From an uncultured Paludibacter sp. (GTDB lineage: Bacteria; Bacteroidota; Bacteroidia; Bacteroidales; Paludibacteraceae), in assembly GCA_937897985.1 (NCBI GenBank), contig CALCBD010000062.1, positions 116,304-180,303 on the forward strand: 64,000 bases of DNA, given 5' to 3'. The notes under the pieces were generated by a model, which was not told the DNA's origin, did no database searches, and was given only the letters and a program-made list of their open reading frames with translations. The position numbers and the translations under genes are program-made. Below, in pieces: positions 53,269 through 62,623 of the stretch. How positions within the stretch are numbered: the stretch's first letter is position 1; each line of letters starts with the position of its first letter.

Positions 53269-56200
53269 TTATAATGAAACAGTTAATCCGATATTATGTG
53301 TTTTCTGGATTGGATAAGCCAATCCGTTTCCACCCATTTCAGGATCCCAGAGGTTAAATTTACTGAATGTCAGCAGGTTGGTGCCCGAATAATAGACACG
53401 AACACTTTCAAGTCCGATTTTTCTCAGCGTTTTGGCAGGAATTGAATATCCGAATTCCAGATTTTTCAATCTCATAAAACTTCCGTCTCTCATAAACCAT
53501 GTGCTTTGTTGTGTGTTGTTCGAAATCAGAGTAGTGGATAATCTTGGCCACAAAGCGTATGAATTGCGGTTTCCTTCCGACCAGTGATTGTCGGCATAAG
53601 CCTGCAACAACTGATTGTACGCTCCGGCAATAGTGGCTCCGGTTGAAGTGTTGATTGAATTAATAAAAGGTGATGTGGCTTTAGGGTCTATCCAGAATGC
53701 CCTGCGGCCTGAACCCTGAAAGAATATTGAAAAATCAAAACCCTTGTAGCCTGTCGATACACCAAATCCGTAAGTTAGTTCAGGTACCGTCGGATAGCCG
53801 ATTGCCACCCTGTCATTACCATCAATTTTTCCATCTTTATTAATGTCTTTGTATTTGATATCACCTGCCTGTACAGTTCCGAAGCTTGATTTTTGATCAG
53901 GTGAATTGGCAATATCGTAATCGTCGACAAAAAGTCGTTCGGCCACATAACCCCAGGCCTGATTGTAACTGTATCCAACACGCGATAACCATGGTGTGGC
54001 ACTGTAATCCGGTTCATCAATCTTCTCAATTTTATTGTGAGCATAAGTCAGCGTATTGTGTGAGGTAATCCAGAACCCGCCTTTGAAATTCTTTTTGTAG
54101 TCGAGCGAAATATCGACACCGTTACTTGTAATGGATCCTGTGTTTGCTTTCACATTACCATAGTTTATCAAGCCCAATGTACTTGGCACATTGCTACGTG
54201 TCATTAATACATTCGAGCGGTTATCGGTAAAATAATCGAGTTGTAATTCTAATGCACGGTATAATTCAAGTTCGAATCCAAAATTGGTTTTGGTCGACAT
54301 TTCCCACGAAATATCCGGATTTGCATAACGGTCAATACTTACACCCGATTGAGTGGATGACCAGTTCTGTCCAAAAGTATAACCATAGGTTGAATTAGCC
54401 ATGGTTACATTCGACAAATAAAAATAGCGTTCAGCCGGATCATTACTTAAATTGTCATTTCCCACTAAACCATAAGTTGCTTTGAGTTTTAATTTTGAAA
54501 TGACTTTATCCAGCGGACCCTGCCAGAATTTTTCGTTCGACACTAACCAGCCTGTACCTATCGAAGGAAAGAATCCGAACCGGTGATTTGCGGCAAAACG
54601 CTCCGAACCGTTATAACCAAAGTTACCTTCAAGAAAATACCTTGAATCAAAATTATAAGCCACACGACCTGAGATACCCATGTTGCGTGTTGGCAAGGTT
54701 GAAATCAGGGCTGTCCCCTTTGACAACTGGTCCGAATTGGCTGTCACATCGTAATTTCTTAAATAACCAACCAATAAACCACTGATACCGTGTTTTCCGA
54801 AAGAGTTGTCGTAATTTAGAGCTGCCTCGCCGTAGGTAGTCGTGTTCACAAACGGAAGATCCTGCGAATAATTCAGCCACTCCTGACCTGTCAGCGGATT
54901 CAGGTTGGTCAGTTTGTAAGTATTGTCAATCGGATTATAATCATTCGGCATATTAATGTTATACCAGAACGGAACATAACTGCGGCTTGAGCCTGTGGTA
55001 GCGTAACGGTTGGTGCTGAACAGTCCGCGTGCTGTTAAACCTTTTACCCAGTCGTTCAGATTCTGTTTCAACTCAAAAGTGGAAACAACTGTCGATTTAG
55101 TTGATTGTTTGTAACCATCAACCATGTCGGCATAGGGGTTTTTCATATAATTACCGAGGTAATTCTTATTCCCGAACATAACGTGATGAACGTAGGTCAT
55201 ATCTGATGTTGCAGGATAATAGGCCGGAAAATCAACAGGGCTTGCCTGTACAATTTTTGTGTAAAGTCCGTTACCACCATCAATAGGTCCGTTGTAATTA
55301 TCCATGGTAATACCGAGACGCAGAATTACTTCTGTTGTTTTGGTAATGTTTACATTTACATTTGAACGGAGTTGATAGGTGTTTAATTTGATATTATTGT
55401 TGAAGTTGCTGGTCCCGTTTTGTTTTAAAATACCATTATCAACATTATATGTACAACCCACATAGTAACGTGCCACTTTACTACCACCCGATACATTGAA
55501 ATTAATGCGCTGGTTGCTTGTTGATTTTTTCAGTAACATGTCCTGCCAGTCGACAGCAGGATAAACATAAGGGTTGGTACCTGCAATGGTATTTTCAATT
55601 TTATCGGCATTATAGATTGGATTCAGGCCACGGGTCGAAGTGGCTTCGTTGTGCATAAGCATATAGGTAACCGGGTCGGCAAATTTAACGGTTGATGTTG
55701 GCATCGAAGAGTTGTTTTCGATACGAACAGATAATTTTGCTTTACCTTCCTGTCCTTCCTTAGTGGTGATAAGCAGCACCCCGTTTGCACCACGAGCTCC
55801 GTAGAGAGCTGTTGATGTGGCATCTTTCATGATAGAGAATGTTGCAATGTCATCGGGTTGTAAACGCGACAAATCAGTTGAAGTACTTTCGATACCATCG
55901 ATCAAAATCAACGGACTGCTTGATGCGCCCATTGTCGAAACACCACGGACAAAGAAATCGATATTGTTGTCCACACCGGGGTCACCTCCCTTTTGATATG
56001 ATATTACGCCGGCAATTTTTCCGGCAAAAGCCGATTGAAGGTTACTGGACGGAACCTTAAGCGCTTTTGTCTCGATAGTGGTAATGGAACCAATAACACT
56101 GTTTTTCTTTTGCTTACCAAATGCGGTAACAACAGCTTCTTCGAGCATTTGAGTGTCGCTCATCAGAATAACATTGATTACTGTCTGATTCCCGACTTTA

Positions 56201-56517
56201 ATTTTTTGTTTTTTGTATCCGATAAATGAGAAAACCAGAACATCATTGGAGGATGCTCTGATAGAAAACTTACCATCAAAATTTGAAACGGTCCCTGTGG
56301 TTGTACCTTCAATCAGAATTGTTACACCGGGAACCTCGGAACCTGTCTCGTCCTTAATGACGCCGGTGATCGTTCCTGACTTACCCGTAGTTTGTCCCTG
56401 AGCAGTAAAACCGAAACTCCCTGTCATCACCAACAGAGACAATAATATGCCTTTCAGCACATGGTGGAAATTATTTCCCTGTGCAGGCATCATTTTAATC
56501 TTGTTTTTGTTTTTCAT
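53269..56517 (-). CDS. susC: SusC/RagA-family TonB-dependent outer-membrane transporter
   Basis: A 1082-residue protein with a signal peptide (about residues 20-42). A carboxypeptidase-regulatory-like domain follows (about 48-125, GTITGVIKDETGSEVPGVTI), then a TonB-box-like segment (EEAVVTAFGKQKK), the plug (about 140-250, ending YGARGANGVLLITTKEGQEGKAK) and a beta barrel with a final strand ending NIGLTVSL. With SusD it imports large oligosaccharides, powered by TonB. First gene of the leftward array; no sigma/anti-sigma or hybrid two-component gene lies beside it. Confidence 0.97.
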   Translation of the reverse strand: MKNKNKIKMMPAQGNNFHHVLKGILLSLLVMTGSFGFTAQGQTTGKSGTITGVIKDETGSEVPGVTILIEGTTTGTVSNFDGKFSIRASSNDVLVFSFIGYKKQKIKVGNQTVINVILMSDTQMLEEAVVTAFGKQKKNSVIGSITTIETKALKVPSSNLQSAFAGKIAGVISYQKGGDPGVDNNIDFFVRGVSTMGASSSPLILIDGIESTSTDLSRLQPDDIATFSIMKDATSTALYGARGANGVLLITTKEGQEGKAKLSVRIENNSSMPTSTVKFADPVTYMLMHNEATSTRGLNPIYNADKIENTIAGTNPYVYPAVDWQDMLLKKSTSNQRINFNVSGGSKVARYYVGCTYNVDNGILKQNGTSNFNNNIKLNTYQLRSNVNVNITKTTEVILRLGITMDNYNGPIDGGNGLYTKIVQASPVDFPAYYPATSDMTYVHHVMFGNKNYLGNYMKNPYADMVDGYKQSTKSTVVSTFELKQNLNDWVKGLTARGLFSTNRYATTGSSRSYVPFWYNINMPNDYNPIDNTYKLTNLNPLTGQEWLNYSQDLPFVNTTTYGEAALNYDNSFGKHGISGLLVGYLRNYDVTANSDQLSKGTALISTLPTRNMGISGRVAYNFDSRYFLEGNFGYNGSERFAANHRFGFFPSIGTGWLVSNEKFWQGPLDKVISKLKLKATYGLVGNDNLSNDPAERYFYLSNVTMANSTYGYTFGQNWSSTQSGVSIDRYANPDISWEMSTKTNFGFELELYRALELQLDYFTDNRSNVLMTRSNVPSTLGLINYGNVKANTGSITSNGVDISLDYKKNFKGGFWITSHNTLTYAHNKIEKIDEPDYSATPWLSRVGYSYNQAWGYVAERLFVDDYDIANSPDQKSSFGTVQAGDIKYKDINKDGKIDGNDRVAIGYPTVPELTYGFGVSTGYKGFDFSIFFQGSGRRAFWIDPKATSPFINSINTSTGATIAGAYNQLLQAYADNHWSEGNRNSYALWPRLSTTLISNNTQQSTWFMRDGSFMRLKNLEFGYSIPAKTLRKIGLESVRVYYSGTNLLTFSKFNLWDPEMGGNGLAYPIQKTHNIGLTVSL

Positions 56518-57047
56518 AAATATTTAATTATAGTTACTCTTTTGTCTGTGCTTTTGCAGATTTCTGTTTTATCAAATATGACATGAGTTTTTATGTTTGC
56601 AAACATGTCGGATTGAACAGCTTCAAATCTCAGCGAACTTCACACGGTTCGACGGTACAAAATAAGTGTATTTAAAATCAACAAATGGTATTTATAAAAA
56701 AACAAATGCGGTATAAAATCATAACAAAGTAGGAAAATCTGTTTATATCTTGTTTTATTCGCTGTGATAAAGCAATATTTGAATGAAAAACACTGAAGCG
56801 GACAAACCCTGACAATACCCGTTCAGGCGGATGTTGAATAAAAGAATGAATCCTGATTTGGAATATTTTTCTGTTAAATTTTTTGGTGAATATCAAATCT
56901 TATGCTCATTCCGAAGTCATAACCACTCTGCTTTATATCTATCTTCGGTACTAATGTAAACCGGGTTTTTCAATCATCAGAATATATTTAATAATTTATG
57001 CGAATCAGGGGTTGAAATTGTTTTTAGTTTCAATATATTTCGATAAA

Positions 57048-57199
57048 ATGTCAGGGCTACGCCCCTCTAATTCAGGTTTTTTGTATTTTCTACCATGATG
57101 TCAGCGCTATGCCCCTGAATTATTGTATTAAGCAGCGTAGCTGTGACATCATAGTAACTTTGAATAACCGGATAAATCTGAGGGACGTAGCCCTGATGT
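57048..57199. repeat. Nested palindromic element of four related 20-mers
   Basis: Four copies of about ATGTCAGGGCTACGCCCCTC: forward at 57048-57067 and 57098-57117, inverted at 57130-57149 and 57180-57199. Each pair is spaced exactly 50 bases. The outer pair matches at 17 of 20 positions, the inner pair at 15 of 20, so the whole can fold as a long hairpin. It looks like a REP- or MITE-like mobile element. Confidence 0.8.
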
Positions 57200-57490
57200 C
57201 TTAATATCAGGTAAAAGATTGAAAATAAATCTGAACCGGTCACCGGAATAAAGCTATTCAACTCCTGATTCGCATTAATTCGTTTTTCTTTGAATTTTTC
57301 TGTTCCGTTATTATTGTCAGGAAATTGTCTTCGCTTATAAATGAACAGGAAACCGTCCATGCGCTTACTGCTATGAAATTTTATGATTATAAGCTGAAAA
57401 ACACATTTGTCCGGATTGAAAGTCTGAATATTTATTTTTTCATACCCTATTCAGTCATTTTTAATACACCTGAAAACGCAGTCAAAACAT

Positions 57491-57540
57491 TAATTTTGTA
57501 CAATTAAAATACTGATGATAAATAAATGTACCTGTCAGGT
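57491..57540 (+). promoter_or_regulatory. -7 box and palindrome upstream of the GH74-like gene
   Basis: TAATTTTG (57491-57498) matches TAnnTTTG, without a good -33 element. The dyad ACCTG-T-CAGGT (57530-57540) lies 32 bases downstream of the -7 box and 43 bases before the ATG, a position suitable for an operator. Confidence 0.45.
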
Positions 57541-57582
57541 AATTAAAAAACAAAAAACCAATTTTTTTAAATAAATATCTCC

Positions 57583-59997
57583 ATGAGAAAATCGCTGTAT
57601 TCAATCAGATTTGGCTTATTATTAATAAGCATATTCATATTAAATAACAATAAAACCAAAGCTCAGGATCAAAACTTCGGGTATGTGGCTATTGGTGGCG
57701 GAGGTTATGTATGCTCCGTTAACGAAAGCCTTGTTGAAAATCTTAATGGTGGAAATGTATATTATGCAAAAACAGATGTGGGCGGAATTTCGAGGTGGAA
57801 TGAGTCCACTAAGGACTGGACACCGCTTTTCAGCTGGGTCAGTCCCGGACAAACTTCCTATCTGGGCACTGAGGCTTTTGCTATTGACCCTGCCTCACCA
57901 AATAAATTATATTCAATGGGCGGAACAAGTTACTGGAACAATGGTATTACTGCTCTGATGAGCTCAACTGACTACGGAAACACCTGGACTTGTTATGATG
58001 TTACTTCACAGTTCAAGGCAAACGGCAACGGGTCCGATCGTCAGAAAGGGGAAACTCTGGCAGTTGACCCGTTTAATGGTGCAAATCTAATGTTCGGCAC
58101 AAGGTACAACAACGGACTTTTCAAAAGTACGAATTCCGGTCAAAGCTGGTCGAAAGTAACCACTTTTCCTGACAGCATAGGATTAAAAGCAAGTTTCAGT
58201 TTTGTTCAGTACGATTACAACAATCAAAACACAATATTTGCAGGCGTTTTTAAAACTTCAAATAATATTTTTGTTTCGAAAGACGGAGGAGCAACCTGGA
58301 AATCAATAGGTGGTTATCCCGGAGGCAAACCACAAAGATGTTGCCTGTCTTTCAACGATCAAACACTTTATGTTACCTACACTTCAAACGGTGCAGTGAT
58401 GAAATATAAGTACGGTTCTGACCCTGCCAACGGAACATGGACATCTATAACTCCTGCTACAGGAAGATCTTATGGTGGTATCAGTGTGTTACAAAATTCT
58501 CCCAACAAAATTGTCACCACGACATATAACTACTGGTCGAACAGACAACCCTGGGGTTGGGCTGATTGCATTTATTACAGCGAGGATTACGGAGCAACCT
58601 GGAAAGAAAAAGCTTCCAATTGCACCATGGACAATAACGGAACCTGGATTCATGCGGCAATGCACTGGATTGGCTGTGCCACCATGAGCCAGACAAAACC
58701 GGGCTGGGTTTTCGTTTGTTCGGGGAATGGTATTTTTGCTACTGAGAATATTGCAGCAGCTATCCCAACATGGAAATTTGTGGCCAAAGGGCTTGAAGAA
58801 GTTGTGCCTGTCAACCAGGGAATGATTAGTATCCCAGGAGGTCCGCTTATTTCAACAGTTGGTGATCAGGGCGGTTATGTTCACACTGACATTTCCAAAT
58901 CACCCTCAGGACAAATCAGTCAGTCCATAAGCATGGCTTTCGCCGCTCAGAAACCGTACACCATCGTACGAACAGTAAATGCAACTCAACCTGTTAACGG
59001 CAGAAATGTAAATACCTCTGTAGTGCTTCTCAGTGAGGATAATGGAAATTCATGGTCCACACTTCCTTACCTTCCCGATACAATTCAGGGTTCTACCACA
59101 TCAATCTCGGCTGATGGTTCGATTATCCTTTGGAAAGCCAATAGTACAAATCTCGGCACAAGATGTTACTGGACTTCCAACAAAGGAGTTACCTGGAATC
59201 TGAGTGGACTTTCTTTTAATGCAACTCCTGTGGCTGACCCGGTAAATCCGCAAAAATTCTATGTTTTTAATACTGCCAACGGATACCTGTATAAAAGTTC
59301 AAACGGTGGTCAGACATTTACAAATACAGTTTATGTAGGTACCGGAGGTTCGAGCAAACTTGAAGTTGCACTTGGTAATACAGGCCACATCTGGATGAAC
59401 AACAACGGAAAATTGAAATACTCTGTTGACGAAGGTTTGTCTTTTGCCACCACTTCTGCTTATTCGGTTTTGGCATTTTCATTGGGCAAGGCAGCTCCGG
59501 GAGTGAATTACCCGACTATCTATATATGGGGAAAGGCACTGAGTACCAGTCTGGAAGGAATGTACAGATCCATCGATAAAGGTGTGACCTGGATCAGAGC
59601 CAATGATGATGCTCATCAATGGGGAAGCCTGGCCAATGCCGGAACAATTGAAGCTGATGAGAATGTTTACGGGCGTGTTTTTAAAAGTACAGCCGGTATG
59701 GGGATACCCTGGATGGGTCTGAGCGGATTCACGGCACTTAACGATGTGGTTTCAAATCATATTAATGCAGAACTGACACCGACTGTATTTAATAATTCCT
59801 GTACTTTAAAATCTAATGGAGCGAATATTAAACAGATTAATATTTACAACCTGAGTGCAGCACTCGTAAGTTCGATATCCACCGATATTTACAAAGACGA
59901 AACGATTGAAATAGGAAACGGCCTTCAAAGAGGAATTTACATCGTAAAGGTTGTGGATACAACCGGTACTTCGACTTATAAAATCGTAAAACAGTAA
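57583..59997 (+). CDS. GH74-like xyloglucanase with a T9SS sorting domain
   Basis: An 804-residue secreted protein (signal ending TKAQ). About 700 residues form a two-propeller GH74-like fold with at least eight Asp-box-like repeats (STDYGNTWT, STNSGQSW, SKDGGATW, SEDYGATW, SEDNGNSW, TSNKGVTW, SSNGGQTF, SIDKGVTW). The likely catalytic aspartates are in AKTDVGG (about D65) and VGDQGGYVHTD (about D428). The last 75 residues (ending LQRGIYIVKVVDTTGTSTYKIVKQ) are a type A T9SS C-terminal domain, so it should be exported to the surface. GH74 enzymes cut the xyloglucan backbone. It is divergent from susC. Confidence 0.82.
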   Translation: MRKSLYSIRFGLLLISIFILNNNKTKAQDQNFGYVAIGGGGYVCSVNESLVENLNGGNVYYAKTDVGGISRWNESTKDWTPLFSWVSPGQTSYLGTEAFAIDPASPNKLYSMGGTSYWNNGITALMSSTDYGNTWTCYDVTSQFKANGNGSDRQKGETLAVDPFNGANLMFGTRYNNGLFKSTNSGQSWSKVTTFPDSIGLKASFSFVQYDYNNQNTIFAGVFKTSNNIFVSKDGGATWKSIGGYPGGKPQRCCLSFNDQTLYVTYTSNGAVMKYKYGSDPANGTWTSITPATGRSYGGISVLQNSPNKIVTTTYNYWSNRQPWGWADCIYYSEDYGATWKEKASNCTMDNNGTWIHAAMHWIGCATMSQTKPGWVFVCSGNGIFATENIAAAIPTWKFVAKGLEEVVPVNQGMISIPGGPLISTVGDQGGYVHTDISKSPSGQISQSISMAFAAQKPYTIVRTVNATQPVNGRNVNTSVVLLSEDNGNSWSTLPYLPDTIQGSTTSISADGSIILWKANSTNLGTRCYWTSNKGVTWNLSGLSFNATPVADPVNPQKFYVFNTANGYLYKSSNGGQTFTNTVYVGTGGSSKLEVALGNTGHIWMNNNGKLKYSVDEGLSFATTSAYSVLAFSLGKAAPGVNYPTIYIWGKALSTSLEGMYRSIDKGVTWIRANDDAHQWGSLANAGTIEADENVYGRVFKSTAGMGIPWMGLSGFTALNDVVSNHINAELTPTVFNNSCTLKSNGANIKQINIYNLSAALVSSISTDIYKDETIEIGNGLQRGIYIVKVVDTTGTSTYKIVKQ

Positions 59998-60183
59998 CCC
60001 GGGACTGAAAACCTGAGATTGTATGACTTCGGAACTGAAGTTATTATTGATAATTCGGTTTTTATAAAAAATTTCAGGAAAAGTTGTTTTTGCTTCTGAA
60101 AAGGCAGGATTGAACATTAAACAATTTTAAAAAAAATCTGAAAAATCTGATCCCTGCCGGTCATTATTATTCATTTTTGCGCA

Positions 60184-60232
60184 TAAAAAAAACAAAGCTT
60201 TCAGATTGTGTAAAACAATTTGAAAGCTTTGT
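60184..60232 (-). terminator. Terminator downstream of tRNA-Arg
   Basis: ACAAAGCTTTCA (60192-60203) pairs with TGAAAGCTTTGT (60221-60232), with further inner pairing (ATTGT/ACAAT). On the minus strand it ends in a T-run (60191-60184). It lies 23 bases after the tRNA 3' end. Confidence 0.85.
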
Positions 60233-60254
60233 CGGTTAAAGTACCAACCTTCTG

Positions 60255-60328
60255 TGACCCCGTTGGGATTCTAACCCAAGACCTTCAGAACCGGAATCTG
60301 ACGTTCTATACAGCTGAACTACGGAGCC
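60255..60328 (-). tRNA. tRNA-Arg (anticodon CCG)
   Basis: 74 bases fold as a cloverleaf: acceptor GGCTCCG/CGGGGTC with discriminator A, D arm GTTC/GAAC, anticodon stem TCAGA/TCTGA with loop TTCCGGT (anticodon CCG, reads CGG), T stem TTGGG/CCCAA. CCA is not encoded. The T loop is TTAGAAT, so position 56 is A instead of C, and D-loop position 19 is T instead of G. The two changes keep a 19-56 pair. Confidence 0.93.
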
Positions 60329-60392
60329 TTTTTTTGCGTTGCAAAGGTAATAAATTTATTCTGAAACGGAAGCAGCGTATTCGTACTGAAAA

Positions 60393-60430
60393 CAAAAAAA
60401 GAGGAAACTTTTGAATCAGTTCCTCTTTTT
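60393..60430 (-). terminator. Terminator of the YugP-like gene
   Basis: AAAAAGAGGAA (60396-60406) pairs with TTCCTCTTTTT (60420-60430). On the minus strand the stem is followed by T residues. It lies 20 bases after the stop at 60451. Confidence 0.85.
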
Positions 60431-60450
60431 GTTAAGATATTTGCCCCTTC

Positions 60451-61134
60451 TTATCTCCGGCTTCCACCCAGAAAAATCATGATATAATAAACCAGTGTTG
60501 CCAGTGAACCCAGAGCGGCTACAACATAGGTATAAGCAGCTGTTTTCAGAGCGTCTTTTGCAGGTCCGCTTGTTTCGTAATTGGTAATTCCGGCGTTGCT
60601 GAGCCAGGCAAGTGCCCTGCTGCTTGCGTTAATTTCCACCGGCAAAGTGATAAAACTGAATAAAGTTGTGGTTGCAAACAGGATGATGCCGGCCAGTAAC
60701 AATTGCGGAAACGAATTGACGAAAATAATTCCCGCCAGCAATACCCATTGCATCCAATTGGAAGCAAAACTTACCACAGGCACCAGCCTGGATCGCAATG
60801 TGAGAGGAGCGTAAGCAGTAGCATGCTGTACGGCATGACCACATTCATGAGCAGCAATTGCAGCTGCTGCCACCGAGTTCGACGAGTAAACACCTTCGCT
60901 GAGGTTTACTGTTTTAGTCAGCGGATTGTAGTGATCAGTCAATTGTCCGTCGGTGGAGATCACCTGTACATCGAAAATACCATGATCGTGCAACATTTTT
61001 TCAGCCACCATTTTTCCGGTCATTCCGTATGGAATCGGAATTTTGGAGTATTTTTTAAATTTCGACTGAAGATTTGCGGATATTGCCCAGCTTATAAGGG
61101 CGAAGAATCCAAAAATAATATAACCTATAAACAT
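60451..61134 (-). CDS. YugP-type membrane zinc metallopeptidase
   Basis: A 227-residue membrane protein. An N-terminal helix (about residues 3-18) precedes the zinc-binding motif AAHECGHAVQHA (HEXXH at about 96-100), followed by three further membrane segments (about 125-180 and 205-222). The segment NPLTKTVNLSEGVYSSNSVAA upstream of the motif is typical of this family. Physiological substrates are not known. It has its own terminator and is separated from purA by 178 bases. Confidence 0.9.
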   Translation of the reverse strand: MFIGYIIFGFFALISWAISANLQSKFKKYSKIPIPYGMTGKMVAEKMLHDHGIFDVQVISTDGQLTDHYNPLTKTVNLSEGVYSSNSVAAAAIAAHECGHAVQHATAYAPLTLRSRLVPVVSFASNWMQWVLLAGIIFVNSFPQLLLAGIILFATTTLFSFITLPVEINASSRALAWLSNAGITNYETSGPAKDALKTAAYTYVVAALGSLATLVYYIMIFLGGSRR

Positions 61135-61312
61135 ATCTTTTTATTTTAATTATTTTGACGGACGGTTTTAGTCAAATTTCCTGCCAAAGGACTTTTTGTC
61201 AGTCCCTGCGATACTTATGTCAGTAATTAACAACCGGCAAACTGTTTAGTTTACAATTCTTCCGCATTCAGATGAAAATCCCGCTGTTGTAAGCTTGCTG
61301 CAAAAATCCGGC

Positions 61313-62587
61313 TCACTCTCCTTCGTTGTATCGGATGATGGTTTGCGCTCTGTCCGGGCCTACTGATACAATTTTAACAGGAACCTGAAGTTCGTCTTCA
61401 AGGAACTGAAGATATGTGTTGAATTCTTCCGGAAACTCATCTTCTGATTGAACTCCGGACATATCGGTTTTCCATCCTTCCAGTTCAGCATAAACAGGTT
61501 CGGAACCATCATTCAGATCGAACGGGAAGTTTTCGGTTTCAACACCATTGATTTTATAAGCGACACAGGCTTTGATGGTTTCGAAGCTATCCATCACATC
61601 GCTTTTCATCATTATTAACTGAGTCACTCCGTTGATCATTACCGCGTATTTGAGTGCAACCAGATCAATCCAGCCGCAACGGCGTGGACGACCGGTCACC
61701 GAACCGAATTCAAACCCGATTTTGCGCATTTGGTCGCCGGTTTCATCAAAAAGTTCAGTAGGGAAAGGTCCGCTCCCTACACGCGTGCAATAAGCTTTGA
61801 ATATACCGTATACTTCACCTATATTGCGGGGTGCAACGCCAAGTCCGGTACAGGCTCCTGCACAAATGGTGTTCGATGAAGTAACAAACGGATAAGAGCC
61901 GAAATCGATATCGAGCATAGTGCCCTGAGCACCTTCGGCCAGCACTTTTTTACCTGAATTAATGGCCTGATTTATAAAATGCTCGCTGTCAATCAGTTCA
62001 AATTTTTTGATACATTCGATTCCTTCAAACCAGGCTTTTTCGAGTTCGGGCAGATTGTAATCAAAATCGTAATGTTTCAGTATTTCGATGTGGCGATCGA
62101 CCGCCAGTTTGTATTTTTCTTCAAAATTATTCAGGATATCACCCACACGTAATCCGTTGCGGCTTACTTTATCGGTGTAAGCAGGCCCGATACCTTTACC
62201 GGTTGTGCCGATTTTTCCTTCACCTTTGGCCGATTCGTAAGCTGCGTCTAACAAACGGTGAGTAGGTAGGATCAGATGTGCTTTTTTGGAGATTTTCAGT
62301 CGCTCGGTCAGTGGGTGACCCGAAACTTCGAGTGCTTCAATTTCGGCTTTGAACAGTGCAGGGTCGAGTACTACTCCGTTACCGATAACATTAATTTTTC
62401 CACCCTGAAAAATTCCCGAAGGGATTGATCGCAATACGAATTTTTTGCCTTCAAACTCGAGAGTGTGACCTGCATTGGGACCACCCTGAAAACGTGTCAC
62501 AAGGTCATAGCCGGGAGTTAACACATCTACAATTTTCCCTTTTCCTTCGTCGCCCCACTGGAGGCCAAGTAAAACATCTATTTTCAT
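61313..62587 (-). CDS. purA: Adenylosuccinate synthetase
   Basis: A 424-residue cytoplasmic enzyme that joins IMP and aspartate using GTP, the first step from IMP to AMP. It begins with the P-loop-like WGDEGKGKIVD (about residues 11-21). GGPNAGHT (about 35-42), GTTGKGIGPAYTDK (about 127-140), AEGAQGTMLDIDFGSYPFVTSSN and GRPRRCGWIDL follow in the normal order. Length is normal. It lies 36 bases after the Fur-family gene and may be co-transcribed with it. Confidence 0.96.
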   Translation of the reverse strand: MKIDVLLGLQWGDEGKGKIVDVLTPGYDLVTRFQGGPNAGHTLEFEGKKFVLRSIPSGIFQGGKINVIGNGVVLDPALFKAEIEALEVSGHPLTERLKISKKAHLILPTHRLLDAAYESAKGEGKIGTTGKGIGPAYTDKVSRNGLRVGDILNNFEEKYKLAVDRHIEILKHYDFDYNLPELEKAWFEGIECIKKFELIDSEHFINQAINSGKKVLAEGAQGTMLDIDFGSYPFVTSSNTICAGACTGLGVAPRNIGEVYGIFKAYCTRVGSGPFPTELFDETGDQMRKIGFEFGSVTGRPRRCGWIDLVALKYAVMINGVTQLIMMKSDVMDSFETIKACVAYKINGVETENFPFDLNDGSEPVYAELEGWKTDMSGVQSEDEFPEEFNTYLQFLEDELQVPVKIVSVGPDRAQTIIRYNEGE

Positions 62588-62623
62588 TAATTTTTATATT
62601 TTGTGAAGAATCAAATTTCTTTT

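Larger units (their letters stand above)
56518..57582. other. 1.07-kb gene-free divergent region between susC and the GH74-like gene
   Basis: No credible gene is present. It is AT-rich, with a 152-bp nested palindromic element (57048-57199). On the right are a -7 box TAATTTTG (57491-57498) and an 11-base palindrome ACCTGTCAGGT (57530-57540). I found no exact leftward consensus promoter for susC, so its expression may depend on an activator or alternative sigma factor. Such a long region would suit regulatory binding or a small RNA, but none is identified. Confidence 0.5.

Noticed and set aside
57067..57360. 97-codon leftward frame upstream of the GH74-like gene
   Set aside because: Much of it translates the palindromic 20-mers and their spacers; it has no recognisable domain and no promoter or start context. 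Explained by the repeat element.
60703..61149. 148-codon plus-strand frame
   Set aside because: Antisense to the YugP-like peptidase with its HECGH motif.
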